In this document: positions 1 through 5,867 of the stretch, piece by piece | Layout of the letters: each line of letters opens with the position of its first letter | Position numbering within the stretch: the stretch's first letter is position 1 | NCBI GenBank assembly: GCA_003488005.1 | Contig: DNND01000106.1 | Location: 69,439-75,932 of the forward strand | Length of the DNA: 6,494 nucleotides | From: Blastocatellia bacterium | Lineage (GTDB): Bacteria > Acidobacteriota > Blastocatellia > Pyrinomonadales > Pyrinomonadaceae | Direction: 5' to 3' | Notes under the pieces: generated by a model | Databases searched by the model: none | What the model was told of the DNA's origin: nothing | The model's input: the letters and a program-made list of their open reading frames with translations, nothing else | Made by a program: the position numbers and the translations under genes

Positions 1-720
1 AGCCAGACGTCCCGCCTGTATCGCAAGTTTCATTGCCCTCGCCATCAGTGCCGAGTCTTCGGCTTCCGCAATCGCCGTGTTCATCAACACCGCGTCGGCG
101 CCTAACTCCATTGCGATTGCCGCATCGCTAGCCGTGCCCACCCCAGCGTCGACAATGATCGTCGCATCCGGCAATTGCTCGCGCATTATGCGCAGGTTCG
201 CCGGATTCTGAATTCCCAGTCCCGATCCGATTGGAGCCGCCAGCGGCATCACCGCCGGACAGCCGGCGTCCAGTAACTTCTTCGCCATGATTAAATCGTC
301 GGTGAAGTAAGGCAAGACGACAAAACCTTCCTTCACGAGGATGCGGGCCGCTTCAAGCGTTTGCTCGTTGTCGGGAAAGAGTGTTGTCTGATCGCCGATA
401 ACTTCCAGCTTGATCAGATCGGTTTGCAGTGCTTCGCGCGCGAGTCGTGCAGTACGTATTGCCTCATCAGCGGTGTAACAGCCGGCAGTGTTTGGCAGTA
501 TCTGCAATGAGGGATTGAGATGATCGAGAAACGACTCGCTGCTGTGATCGAGCGGCACGCGCCGGACGGCCACGGTCACCATCTCAGCACCGGAAGCCTC
601 ATGGGCTGCTTTCATTTCTGCAAAGGTGCGGTACTTCCCAGTTCCGATGATCAGTCGGGAAGTAAAGGTGCGGTCGCCGATTTTGAAGGTTTCAGTTTGA
701 GCCGGTGCAGCAGTTGACAT
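1..720 (-). CDS. thiG: Thiazole synthase ThiG (C-terminus cut by window edge)
   Basis: ThiG is a cytoplasmic TIM-barrel enzyme. It condenses 1-deoxy-D-xylulose 5-phosphate, dehydroglycine and the sulfur of ThiS thiocarboxylate into the thiazole phosphate of thiamine. The minus strand reads 240 uninterrupted codons from an ATG at 718-720 to the left edge; family members are about 255-260 residues, so roughly 20 are missing. Visible landmarks are the VTVAVRR strand (48-54), the Schiff-base lysine K104 in DLIKLEVIGD, E106 in the same motif, D191 in IIVDAGVGTASDAA, and the phosphate-binding segment GADAVLMNTAIA (207-218). A purine-rich GGGAAG lies about 14 bases upstream of the ATG, which is a weak ribosome site. 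It follows thiS in the same direction. The family call is secure from the motifs and the thiS neighbour; the residue roles are from known ThiG structures. Confidence 0.96.
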   Translation of the reverse strand, partial: MSTAAPAQTETFKIGDRTFTSRLIIGTGKYRTFAEMKAAHEASGAEMVTVAVRRVPLDHSSESFLDHLNPSLQILPNTAGCYTADEAIRTARLAREALQTDLIKLEVIGDQTTLFPDNEQTLEAARILVKEGFVVLPYFTDDLIMAKKLLDAGCPAVMPLAAPIGSGLGIQNPANLRIMREQLPDATIIVDAGVGTASDAAIAMELGADAVLMNTAIAEAEDSALMARAMKLAIQAGRLA

Positions 721-789
721 GACTGGATTATATTCTTCCCTTCACTCAGCGCCTATTCGATACCGCCGCCGTATAGTTTGGTTCGGATG

Positions 790-806
790 TCTCTGTGCGT
801 CAGAGA
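790..806 (-). other. Small hairpin just after the thiS stop
   Basis: In the thiS-thiG spacer, 6-base arms at 790-795 and 801-806 are perfect inverted complements around a 5-base loop. On the transcript the stem begins four bases after the thiS stop codon. No T-run follows it on the minus strand (the T's precede it), so it is not an intrinsic terminator. It could stabilise or modulate the thiS-thiG message, or be chance. Confidence 0.35.
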
Positions 807-810
807 AAAA

Positions 811-1020
811 CTACGACGTAACGCCACCGCCGACAAAATGAACAATCTCAATGCGGTCGCCTGGCTTGAGAGTCGTCGCTGCCCAGGCAGCGCGTCGCAG
901 CACTTCATGGTTCAGCTCGATTGCGATCTGCTCGGCGCGCAGCTTCAGATGAATGACCAGTTCCGACAGCGGCAAACCATCGCTGACTTCCTGTCGCTCG
1001 CCGTTGACTTGAATTAGCAA
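811..1020 (-). CDS. thiS: Sulfur carrier protein ThiS with a short C-terminal tail
   Basis: ThiS is a small ubiquitin-fold protein. ThiF adenylates its C-terminal glycine, which is then converted to a thiocarboxylate that supplies sulfur to ThiG. The ORF encodes 69 residues, a normal length, opening with the typical IQVNGE strand and ending IVHFVGGGVTS. The start is a TTG at 1018-1020. It is preferred because it gives the usual N-terminus and because AGAGG (minus strand, 1032-1036) lies 11 bases upstream, overlapping the stop codon of the preceding gene. Many ThiS proteins end exactly at GG or GGG; here V, T and S follow before the TAG stop, so the reactive glycine would not be terminal without trimming. 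A MoaD-type carrier is the alternative, but adjacency to thiG favours ThiS. Confidence 0.92.
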   Translation of the reverse strand: MLIQVNGERQEVSDGLPLSELVIHLKLRAEQIAIELNHEVLRRAAWAATTLKPGDRIEIVHFVGGGVTS

Positions 1021-1034
1021 TGGTCTTCAAACCT

Positions 1035-1829
1035 CTAGCTTGCAGGATGAATCACGCGCCGCGTCTCGCAAGAAGCACCCGCCGCATCAACTCGAATAAT
1101 TACGGCGGCCCGGCCGGAATTGAACTGGGGAATCTCGGCGCCCACACTTGCCACTCCGTGCCGGTTTGTCGTAACCGAATACAACTGCGGTCTAAAGGCG
1201 GTCCCTAATATTTTAACCGCAACCGCGGCATGATCAACGGGTTCGGCCACGCCGCCCATTCGCTTTTGCACCAGTATCTTGATGGTAACGGACTGGCCCG
1301 CGCGAAACGGTTGGTCATCGGTTAGTGTTACGAGCAGAGCCGAGTCTGGCTCTGCCTTCTCCCCCAGCGGGGAGGTCCGACGCGAATCGTGAACTGTGTA
1401 GGCAGACTCTCGCCGCGCGACCTTTGGCAAATCTACGTCGACTGGCGAAACTGTGCTGACGGTTTCTTCTTCCGCGGGTGCAGATGCAACGGACCGCGCA
1501 TCATCCGGCGCCGGCTCAGGCGGCGTGGGCAGCGAAACTTCGGGTTCAGCGGTCTCTGTGCGTTCGCCCATGCGCTTCAGGTCTTCGAGGCGTCCGGCAT
1601 TTATCGCCGCGCAAATCAGGCGATGCTGACGTTTCAAACGCTGGGCCAGCGTGGCTTCGTCAAACCCGGCTTCGATCAGATCTTCATAACGCGACCGCTT
1701 GCTCGCCAGGATAGCGCCGCCCGAATACACAAGCGAAAGGATCAAAGGAGAGTCGAGCCCTTTGTCCTCAGTTTGCACGTGATACACCACGCCATCGTGT
1801 TCCACGTCAGTGTTGAAGCCAGTTATCAC
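1035..1829 (-). CDS. Uncharacterised protein with conserved N-terminal domain and C-terminal beta-rich domain
   Basis: I do not know a function for this 264-residue protein. Three parts are visible. Residues 1-80 form a compact domain beginning GFNTDVEHDGVVYHVQTED, then a strand-rich LILSLVYSGGAILASK stretch and a basic helix (QRLKRQHRLICAAI). I recall similar N-termini in unnamed acidobacterial proteins. Residues 90-162 are a Pro/Ala/Glu/Ser-rich linker, probably disordered. Residues 163-262 alternate hydrophobic strands (ALLVTLTDDQPFRAGQSVTI, VAVKILGT, GVASVGAEIP, AAVIIRVDA), resembling an Ig-like or macroglobulin-type sandwich. There is no signal peptide or membrane segment, so a cytoplasmic location is likely. 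The start is GTG at 1827-1829, chosen because the conserved domain begins at once; no clear ribosome site precedes it. It ends 14 bases before thiS, so it is probably the first gene of the thiSG unit, which does not prove a role in thiamine synthesis. Confidence 0.8.
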   Translation of the reverse strand: MITGFNTDVEHDGVVYHVQTEDKGLDSPLILSLVYSGGAILASKRSRYEDLIEAGFDEATLAQRLKRQHRLICAAINAGRLEDLKRMGERTETAEPEVSLPTPPEPAPDDARSVASAPAEEETVSTVSPVDVDLPKVARRESAYTVHDSRRTSPLGEKAEPDSALLVTLTDDQPFRAGQSVTIKILVQKRMGGVAEPVDHAAVAVKILGTAFRPQLYSVTTNRHGVASVGAEIPQFNSGRAAVIIRVDAAGASCETRRVIHPAS

Positions 1830-2065
1830 AATCGTTGGTAAGCAAAAGACTACTGGGTTTGGTTAGCGTGCCGGTTTCGTTGCATATTTGCCCGATAAAC
1901 TTTTTAGTTTGATCGCGGCCTCACGACAAGCCAAAGCTTATCGGACATCAAACACTACCTGGGTTTGGAAACGGTTAAGTCCGGGCCGCGGATCGAAGTT
2001 AACATAGCGGTTTTTTCAGGGTCAATTGGCAAATTTTTCGCGTGCTTCCTTGATGATAAGGTTGC

Positions 2066-2094
2066 TTGACACCCCAGATCACTTCGTCTACGAT
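2066..2094 (+). promoter_or_regulatory. Sigma70-type promoter of the nuo operon
   Basis: A perfect -35 box TTGACA (2066-2071) is followed after 17 bases by TACGAT (2089-2094), which matches the TATAAT consensus at four of six positions, including the most conserved first, second and last. Transcription would start near 2101, leaving a leader of about 93 bases before nuoA. It is the best promoter-like pair I found in the gap and points towards nuoA. A second AT-rich hexamer, TACAAT (2103-2108), lacks a good -35 box. Confidence 0.65.
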
Positions 2095-2133
2095 TCGGCT
2101 TGTACAATGATTCTCAATCTGGTCAGGCAGTTT

Positions 2134-2160
2134 GCAGTCGCTGAAGTGGGAAGCGTCTGC
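2134..2160 (+). other. Hairpin in the nuoA leader
   Basis: Arms GCAGTCGCT (2134-2142) and AGCGTCTGC (2152-2160) pair over nine positions with a single T-T mismatch, closing a 9-base purine-rich loop (2143-2151). It sits in the predicted 5' leader, ending 33 bases before the nuoA ATG. No T-run follows, so it is not a terminator. A role in leader stability or translation control is possible but unproven. Confidence 0.4.
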
Positions 2161-2193
2161 GCATCGATCTGATTTGAGCGGAAAATTCTGACA

Positions 2194-2667
2194 ATGGCTT
2201 TTCGACTTTCAGACTATTTACCGATACTCCTGATATTTATCGTGGCGGCGGGCTTTGCCGGCGGCAATATTTTTATTTCGCAATTTATCGGTCAGCGAAA
2301 GCGAACGCGAACGAAAATGATGCCGTACGAGTGCGGCAAAGATCCCGTCGGCAGTGCGCGCGAGCGCTTCTCGGTCAAGTTTTATTTGATCGCAATGATC
2401 TTCATCTTGTTCGACATTGAAGTCATTTTTTTGGTGCCCTGGGCAGTGGTCTTTAAGACGCTTGCCGGCCCCGCTTTCGGCTTAAGAACTCTAATCTATG
2501 TCGAGATGATGGTCTTTGTCGCGCTCCTTTTGGCCGGCTACATTTACGTAATCAAGAAAGGCGCGTTTGACTGGAACGAGAGCGCGCGGCGCGAAGCGGA
2601 AGGCGAAGCGCGGCTGCTCCACGATATGGACCAGCGCAAACGGCAACAAACCCGGAACGCGGCCTGA
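2194..2667 (+). CDS. nuoA: NADH-quinone oxidoreductase subunit A (NuoA)
   Basis: NuoA is a small membrane subunit of complex I at the junction of the peripheral and membrane arms, next to the quinone channel. The 157-residue protein has three hydrophobic helices at about 8-30, 62-87 and 98-120. The loop between the first two carries the family motif MPYECG (43-48, with the conserved C47), and the second helix contains FDIEVIF (73-79) with its buried acidic D74 and E76. After the third helix comes a charged tail of about 35 residues (122-157), rich in Glu, Arg and Gln; many NuoA proteins are nearer 120-140 residues, so this tail is long. The ATG gives the normal N-terminus; GAGCGG about 13 bases upstream is a poor ribosome site. 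It is the first gene of the nuo operon, as is usual. Confidence 0.97.
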   Translation: MAFRLSDYLPILLIFIVAAGFAGGNIFISQFIGQRKRTRTKMMPYECGKDPVGSARERFSVKFYLIAMIFILFDIEVIFLVPWAVVFKTLAGPAFGLRTLIYVEMMVFVALLLAGYIYVIKKGAFDWNESARREAEGEARLLHDMDQRKRQQTRNAA

Positions 2668-2693
2668 TCAGTTGATGCAAAGCGAAATGCTCT

Positions 2694-2728
2694 TATTAAC
2701 GATTTACGATTTACGATTTACGATTTGA
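2694..2728 (+). repeat. GATTTAC heptamer tandem repeat in the nuoA-nuoB spacer
   Basis: Three exact GATTTAC units occupy 2701-2707, 2708-2714 and 2715-2721. A partial fourth (GATTTGA, 2722-2728) follows, and a degenerate unit (TATTAAC, 2694-2700) precedes, matching 5 of 7 bases. The array ends one base before the nuoB ATG and fills the position where a ribosome site would be. Unlike the later spacers it has no inverted partner. Confidence 0.9.
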
Positions 2729-2729
2729 T

Positions 2730-3359
2730 ATGGGACTGGAAAACATTATCGCCGAAGCCCTGCCGGAAGTGTTGACTACGCGGCTCGACTCCTTGATCAA
2801 CTGGGCGCGCAAGTCCTCGCTTTGGCCGGCAACCTTTGGTCTGGCCTGTTGTGCGATCGAAATGATGAATGCCACTTCGTCGCGCAATGACTTGGCCCGT
2901 TTCGGATCTGAAGTTTTTCGCGCCAGCCCGCGGCAGGCGGATGTGATGATCGTTTCGGGGCGCGTTTCCCGAAAGATGGCCCCGGTGCTGCGACGCATTT
3001 ACGACCAGATGCCTGAACCAAAATGGGTGATCTCGATGGGCGCCTGCGCCACCTCGGGCGGTGTTTTCGACAACTACGCTATCGTTCAAGGCGTCGACAA
3101 AATCGTGCCGGTAGACGTTTACATTCCCGGCTGTCCGCCGCGTCCCGAGATGTTGATTCACGCGGTGATGATGTTGCAGGACAAGGTCATGAAAGAGTCA
3201 TCGCGCGATCGCCGCGACGTCCCTGAACAGGAGGCGCGCGAAGCCTTCGTACCCGGCACCTTGCCAATCACCGATGGCTCGACAACAGCAAGCACTTTAC
3301 CCCCCGAATCGCGGCCCTACTCCGTAGCTTCCCGGCACGAAAGGCGACGTTCCTCCTAA
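2730..3359 (+). CDS. nuoB: NADH-quinone oxidoreductase subunit B (NuoB)
   Basis: NuoB holds cluster N2, the last 4Fe-4S centre of complex I, which reduces quinone at the NuoB-NuoD interface. All four ligands are seen: C40 and C41 in GLACCAIEMM, C106 in MGACATSGG and C135 in PGCPPRPE. Their spacing equals that of Thermus Nqo6 (C45, C46, C111, C140). The core ends near residue 155. A tail of about 55 residues follows, first charged (ESSRDRRDVPEQEAREAF) and then Ser/Thr/Pro-rich, ending RHERRRSS. It looks disordered and is probably lineage-specific. The ATG is the natural start, as MGLEN runs directly into the core, but no Shine-Dalgarno sequence precedes it because the GATTTAC array abuts it. 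The nuoC ATG follows 36 bases after the stop. Confidence 0.98.
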   Translation: MGLENIIAEALPEVLTTRLDSLINWARKSSLWPATFGLACCAIEMMNATSSRNDLARFGSEVFRASPRQADVMIVSGRVSRKMAPVLRRIYDQMPEPKWVISMGACATSGGVFDNYAIVQGVDKIVPVDVYIPGCPPRPEMLIHAVMMLQDKVMKESSRDRRDVPEQEAREAFVPGTLPITDGSTTASTLPPESRPYSVASRHERRRSS

Positions 3360-3373
3360 GCTGTTTCCGGAGA

Positions 3374-3385
3374 CCGAACGTTCGG
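3374..3385. repeat. Perfect 12-base palindrome in the nuoB-nuoC spacer
   Basis: CCGAACGTTCGG is fully self-complementary and lies in the 36-base gap between nuoB and nuoC, ten bases before the nuoC ATG. In RNA it could form a 4-bp stem with an ACGT loop. A GGAGA (3369-3373) directly precedes it. That is the only ribosome-site-like sequence in the gap, and it lies too far from the ATG unless the palindrome folds. Confidence 0.6.
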
Positions 3386-3395
3386 CACACAGTTC

Positions 3396-3941
3396 ATGAC
3401 GACTGGGGCAAACAGCGAAAACAATCCGCCGGAAAACGCGGCTACCGATCCAACACAAAACTCAACGGCGTCCTCTTTAGCAGCCGTCTTGCGGCACTTG
3501 AATGCGGAATGGATGAGTTCAACCAACGACGCGTTTGGCGAAACAACAGTGATTGTCCCGCGCGAACACATAGCTTCTGTTTGCTCGCACTTGAAAACAG
3601 CGCCGGAAGCGCAATTTGATTTTCTTGCTGACATTTGCGGCGCGGACCGCGGGGTTGAAGAAGAGCCGCGCTTTGAAGTCAACTACCACCTCTTCTCAAC
3701 AACCAAACATCATCGCCTGCGTCTGAAGGTTGTGCTTACCGAAGACGATGCGCACGTGCCGACAGTTACCGGCGTGTGGCGCACGGCCAACTGGCATGAG
3801 CGCGAAACTTTTGATCTCTTTGGAATAATTTTTGATGGACATCCGGACTTGCGCCGGATTCTTTTGCCGGATGACTGGCAGGGTCACGCACTGCGCAAGG
3901 ATTTTCCGTTGCGTGGGTATGAACCGTACAGCTTGAAGTAG
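3396..3941 (+). CDS. nuoC: NADH-quinone oxidoreductase subunit C (NuoC)
   Basis: NuoC is a peripheral-arm subunit without cofactors that packs against NuoD and NuoB near the quinone site. The 181-residue protein carries the family signature at 133-161: WHERETFDLFGI, then FDGHPDLRRILLPDDW, followed by RKDFPLRGYE (167-176). The first 27 residues are rich in Asn, Thr, Ser and Pro and look disordered; the fold begins around 28. nuoC is separate from nuoD, as in most bacteria but unlike the fused nuoCD of E. coli. The only possible ribosome site, GGAGA, is 22 bases upstream across a palindrome. The TAG stop (3939-3941) overlaps the first bases of the hairpin repeat that fills the gap to nuoD. Confidence 0.97.
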   Translation: MTTGANSENNPPENAATDPTQNSTASSLAAVLRHLNAEWMSSTNDAFGETTVIVPREHIASVCSHLKTAPEAQFDFLADICGADRGVEEEPRFEVNYHLFSTTKHHRLRLKVVLTEDDAHVPTVTGVWRTANWHERETFDLFGIIFDGHPDLRRILLPDDWQGHALRKDFPLRGYEPYSLK

Positions 3942-4010
3942 TTTCGAGTTTCGAGTTCTGGGTTCCGAGTTAATGACGAACCCGAAACTCGTAACTCGAA
4001 ACTCGAAACT
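3940..4010. repeat. GTTTCGA heptamer inverted repeat filling the nuoC-nuoD spacer
   Basis: Heptamer units (GTTTCGA, GTTTCGA, GTTCTGG, GTTCCGA) begin at 3941, and their inverted counterparts occupy about 3980-4010. The outer 18 bases pair perfectly (3940-3957 with 3993-4010), and pairing continues imperfectly inward to an AT-rich loop around 3971-3977. The stem starts inside the nuoC stop codon and ends two bases before the nuoD ATG (4013). No T-run follows, so it is not an intrinsic terminator. Confidence 0.92.
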
Positions 4011-4012
4011 CT

Positions 4013-5230
4013 ATGAGTTCCACCGTAAACATACCGCCGCAGTTTGAAGTCGTCGATCGTCCGCTCGACACGCAGATGACGATCTCGATGGGGCCGCAGC
4101 ACCCGTCGACGCACGGCGTGTTGCGGCTTGAGCTGGTGCTTGACGGCGAGATGGTCGTCAAGGCGACGCCCGACATTGGCTATCTCCACACGGGGATGGA
4201 AAAGCTATTTGAATACAAGAAGTATCAGCAGGGCATAGTCATCACTGACCGCATGGATTATTTGAATCCACTGGGCAACAACCTGGCGTACGTGATGGCG
4301 GTTGAGAAATTGCTGGACCTGGAGATACCGGAACGCGCGCAAACCATTCGCGTGCTGACTTGCGAGTTGCAACGCATCGCATCGCACTTGGTTTGGCTGG
4401 GCACGCACGCGCTCGACATCGGCGCCATGACCGTTTTCTTCTACTGCTTCCGCGAGCGCGAAAAGATCTTGAATCTTATCGAAGCAGCTTCCGGCGGCAG
4501 ATTGACCCCATCGTATTTTCGCATTGGCGGTTTGATGATGGACTTGCCGGCAGGTTTTGAGCGACGGGTGCAACAGTTCCAGGATGGTTTTCTGAAAGCG
4601 GTAGATGAGTTTCACACGCTGCTGACCGGAAACAGGATTTTTCAGAAGCGCACGCAGGGTGTCGGTTACATTTCCGCCGAAGACGCGATCGATTGGGGTT
4701 TGTCTGGTCCGTGTTTGCGGGGCAGCGGTGTGAATTTGGATATTCGCCGCGCAAATCCCTACACCGGTTATGAGAAGTATGATTTTGAAGTTCCGATCGA
4801 AAGCGATTGCGACGTTTGGGCCCGCTACATGGTGCGCATGCGTGAAATGAAAGAGTCGCACAAGATTGTGGCGCAGGCTTTGTCACGTTTGCGGCCGGGA
4901 CCAGTGAAAGCGGATGCGCCGAAAGTTGTGTTGCCCGATCGCGAAGCGATGAAGACGCACATGGATGCGTTGATTCATCACTTCCTGATCGTGGCCGAAG
5001 GTTTTGACGTCCCGGCCGGCGAAGTCTATCACCCAATTGAAGCTTCGAAAGGTGAGCTCGGCGTTTACGTCAAATCGGACGGTGGTCCAAAGCCGTCGCG
5101 CGTGCATTTCCGTGGACCAAGTTTTGTGAATCTATCCGCGCTGCCGCACATGTCGGAAGGCTGCATGGTCGCGGATATTGTGGCGATTATTGGATCGCTG
5201 GATATTGTTCTAGGAGAAATCGATCGCTGA
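4013..5230 (+). CDS. nuoD: NADH-quinone oxidoreductase subunit D (NuoD)
   Basis: NuoD is the 49-kDa-type subunit of the peripheral arm, related to the large subunit of NiFe hydrogenases, and forms the quinone headgroup pocket with NuoB. The 405-residue protein is full length. Motifs in order: MGPQHPSTHG (26-35), PDIGYLHTGMEK (53-64), RMDYLNPLGNN (80-90), TCELQRIASHLVWLGTHALD, SGGRLTPSYFRIGG, and the C-terminal VHFRGPSFVNLSALPHM through GEIDR. H34 and Y83 align, with a constant offset of four, to the quinone-contacting H38 and Y87 of Thermus Nqo4. The hydrogenase metal-binding cysteines are absent, as expected. There is no Shine-Dalgarno sequence: the bases upstream are one arm of the hairpin repeat. 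A neighbouring NuoB with intact N2 ligands supports a working quinone site. Confidence 0.98.
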   Translation: MSSTVNIPPQFEVVDRPLDTQMTISMGPQHPSTHGVLRLELVLDGEMVVKATPDIGYLHTGMEKLFEYKKYQQGIVITDRMDYLNPLGNNLAYVMAVEKLLDLEIPERAQTIRVLTCELQRIASHLVWLGTHALDIGAMTVFFYCFREREKILNLIEAASGGRLTPSYFRIGGLMMDLPAGFERRVQQFQDGFLKAVDEFHTLLTGNRIFQKRTQGVGYISAEDAIDWGLSGPCLRGSGVNLDIRRANPYTGYEKYDFEVPIESDCDVWARYMVRMREMKESHKIVAQALSRLRPGPVKADAPKVVLPDREAMKTHMDALIHHFLIVAEGFDVPAGEVYHPIEASKGELGVYVKSDGGPKPSRVHFRGPSFVNLSALPHMSEGCMVADIVAIIGSLDIVLGEIDR

Positions 5231-5250
5231 TTGGTTCGTCGTTGCTAGTT

Positions 5251-5318
5251 GTCAGTGGTCAGTTGTCAGTAGCTCGCTTGGGTAGCGTGCAACTGACTAC
5301 GGACAACTAACCACTGAC
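5251..5318. repeat. AGTNGTC heptamer inverted repeat in the nuoD-nuoE spacer
   Basis: The left arm is a run of heptamers (AGTTGTC, AGTGGTC, AGTTGTC, then AGT) starting at 5247. Bases 5251-5272 pair with 5297-5318 at 20 of 22 positions, giving a long hairpin. The enclosed bases can form a small extra stem (CGCT 5275-5278 with AGCG 5284-5287). The right arm (5291-5320) matches 27 of 30 bases with the right arm before nuoF (5923-5952), so the two spacers carry copies of the same repeat. GAGAG (5319-5323), a modest ribosome site for nuoE, lies just outside the stem. Confidence 0.9.
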
Positions 5319-5328
5319 GAGAGTTGAA

Positions 5329-5859
5329 ATGAGCACCCAACCAATTCAAATCCAACCACTTTCGCAGCCGGTTGATATCGGCGACGAGATAGCATCGTTT
5401 TCTGCCGATGTTGAGCGGGAGATTGACGCGCATCTGGCCAAGTATCCGGTGATGCGCTCAGCGATTTTGCCGTTGATGTTCATCGTGCAGCGCGAGCGTG
5501 GCTACCTGGACGCTCCCGGCGTTGCTTATCTTGCCAGGCGTTTGCGTTTGCGTATCACCGATATCTGGGAAGTGGCGACGTTTTATTCGATGATCTATAC
5601 GGAACCGGTGGGTCAGTATCACATCCAGATTTGCAAGACGCTGTCGTGCAAGATTATGGGCGAGCCCGGCATCACCGATCACGTTTGTAAGAAGCTCGGC
5701 ATCAAGCCGGGCGAAACAACCGCGGACGGCAAGTTTACTGTTTCATTGGTTGAGTGTCTCGGCTCCTGCGGCACTGCGCCAATGTTTCAGATCGGTTTTG
5801 ATTACCACGAGAATCTGACGACGGCGAAAGTTGATCAGATTCTTGATTCATTAACTTGA
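5329..5859 (+). CDS. nuoE: NADH-quinone oxidoreductase subunit E (NuoE)
   Basis: NuoE is the 24-kDa-type thioredoxin-fold subunit of the NADH-oxidising tip of complex I, carrying the 2Fe-2S cluster N1a beside NuoF. The 176-residue protein has a helical N-terminal half containing MFIVQRERGYL (50-60) and DIWEVATFYSMIY (78-90), then the cluster domain. The ligands are C102 and C107 in ICKTLSCKIMG and C143 and C147 in ECLGSCGTAP. Their spacing (5, 36, 4) is the same as in Thermus Nqo2 (C83, C88, C124, C128). The first 20 residues are a variable polar leader. GAGAG five bases before the ATG is the most plausible ribosome site among these nuo genes. It sits between hairpin repeats and is followed by nuoF, its partner in the complex. 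Confidence 0.98.
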   Translation: MSTQPIQIQPLSQPVDIGDEIASFSADVEREIDAHLAKYPVMRSAILPLMFIVQRERGYLDAPGVAYLARRLRLRITDIWEVATFYSMIYTEPVGQYHIQICKTLSCKIMGEPGITDHVCKKLGIKPGETTADGKFTVSLVECLGSCGTAPMFQIGFDYHENLTTAKVDQILDSLT

Positions 5860-5867
5860 AGAAGGTT

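Larger units (their letters stand above)
1830..2193. other. Divergent intergenic region
   Basis: This 364-base gap separates the minus-strand thi group from the plus-strand nuo operon and should hold both promoters. The nuo side has a recognisable promoter and leader hairpin (separate entries). For the minus strand the best candidate is weak: TTGTCG (1924-1929) with TAAAAA (1901-1906), 17 bases apart, about 65 bases before the GTG. An imperfect direct repeat related to ACTACTGGGTTTGG occurs at about 1849-1862 and 1953-1967. No TPP riboswitch core, tRNA or plausible small ORF was seen. Confidence 0.6.

Noticed and set aside
582..590. CTGAGA on the minus strand, a piece of the TPP riboswitch core
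   Set aside because: It lies within thiG coding sequence and lacks the other conserved riboswitch segments. None was found in the gap upstream of the thi group either.
520..1017. Plus-strand ORFs opposite thiG and thiS
   Set aside because: Both are antisense to well-supported thiamine genes and have no family features.
1389..1841. Plus-strand 150-residue ORF opposite the uncharacterised protein
   Set aside because: The minus-strand frame has the coherent domain, linker and strand structure and is close-packed with thiS. The plus frame has low-complexity Arg/Cys-rich composition typical of antisense reading.
3884..4189. Minus-strand ORFs across the nuoC-nuoD spacer with repeated peptide such as FELRVSS
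   Set aside because: The peptide periodicity is a translation of the GTTTCGA heptamer array, and the rest lies antisense to nuoC and nuoD. It is not a gene.
4205..5107. Long minus-strand ORFs inside nuoD
   Set aside because: They lie opposite a full-length, motif-complete NuoD, and their translations show no recognisable domain, so they are shadows.
4013..5230. NuoD as a NiFe hydrogenase or formate hydrogenlyase large subunit
   Set aside because: The metal-binding CxxC pairs are absent, and the quinone-site His and Tyr and the nuoABC/nuoEF context fit complex I.
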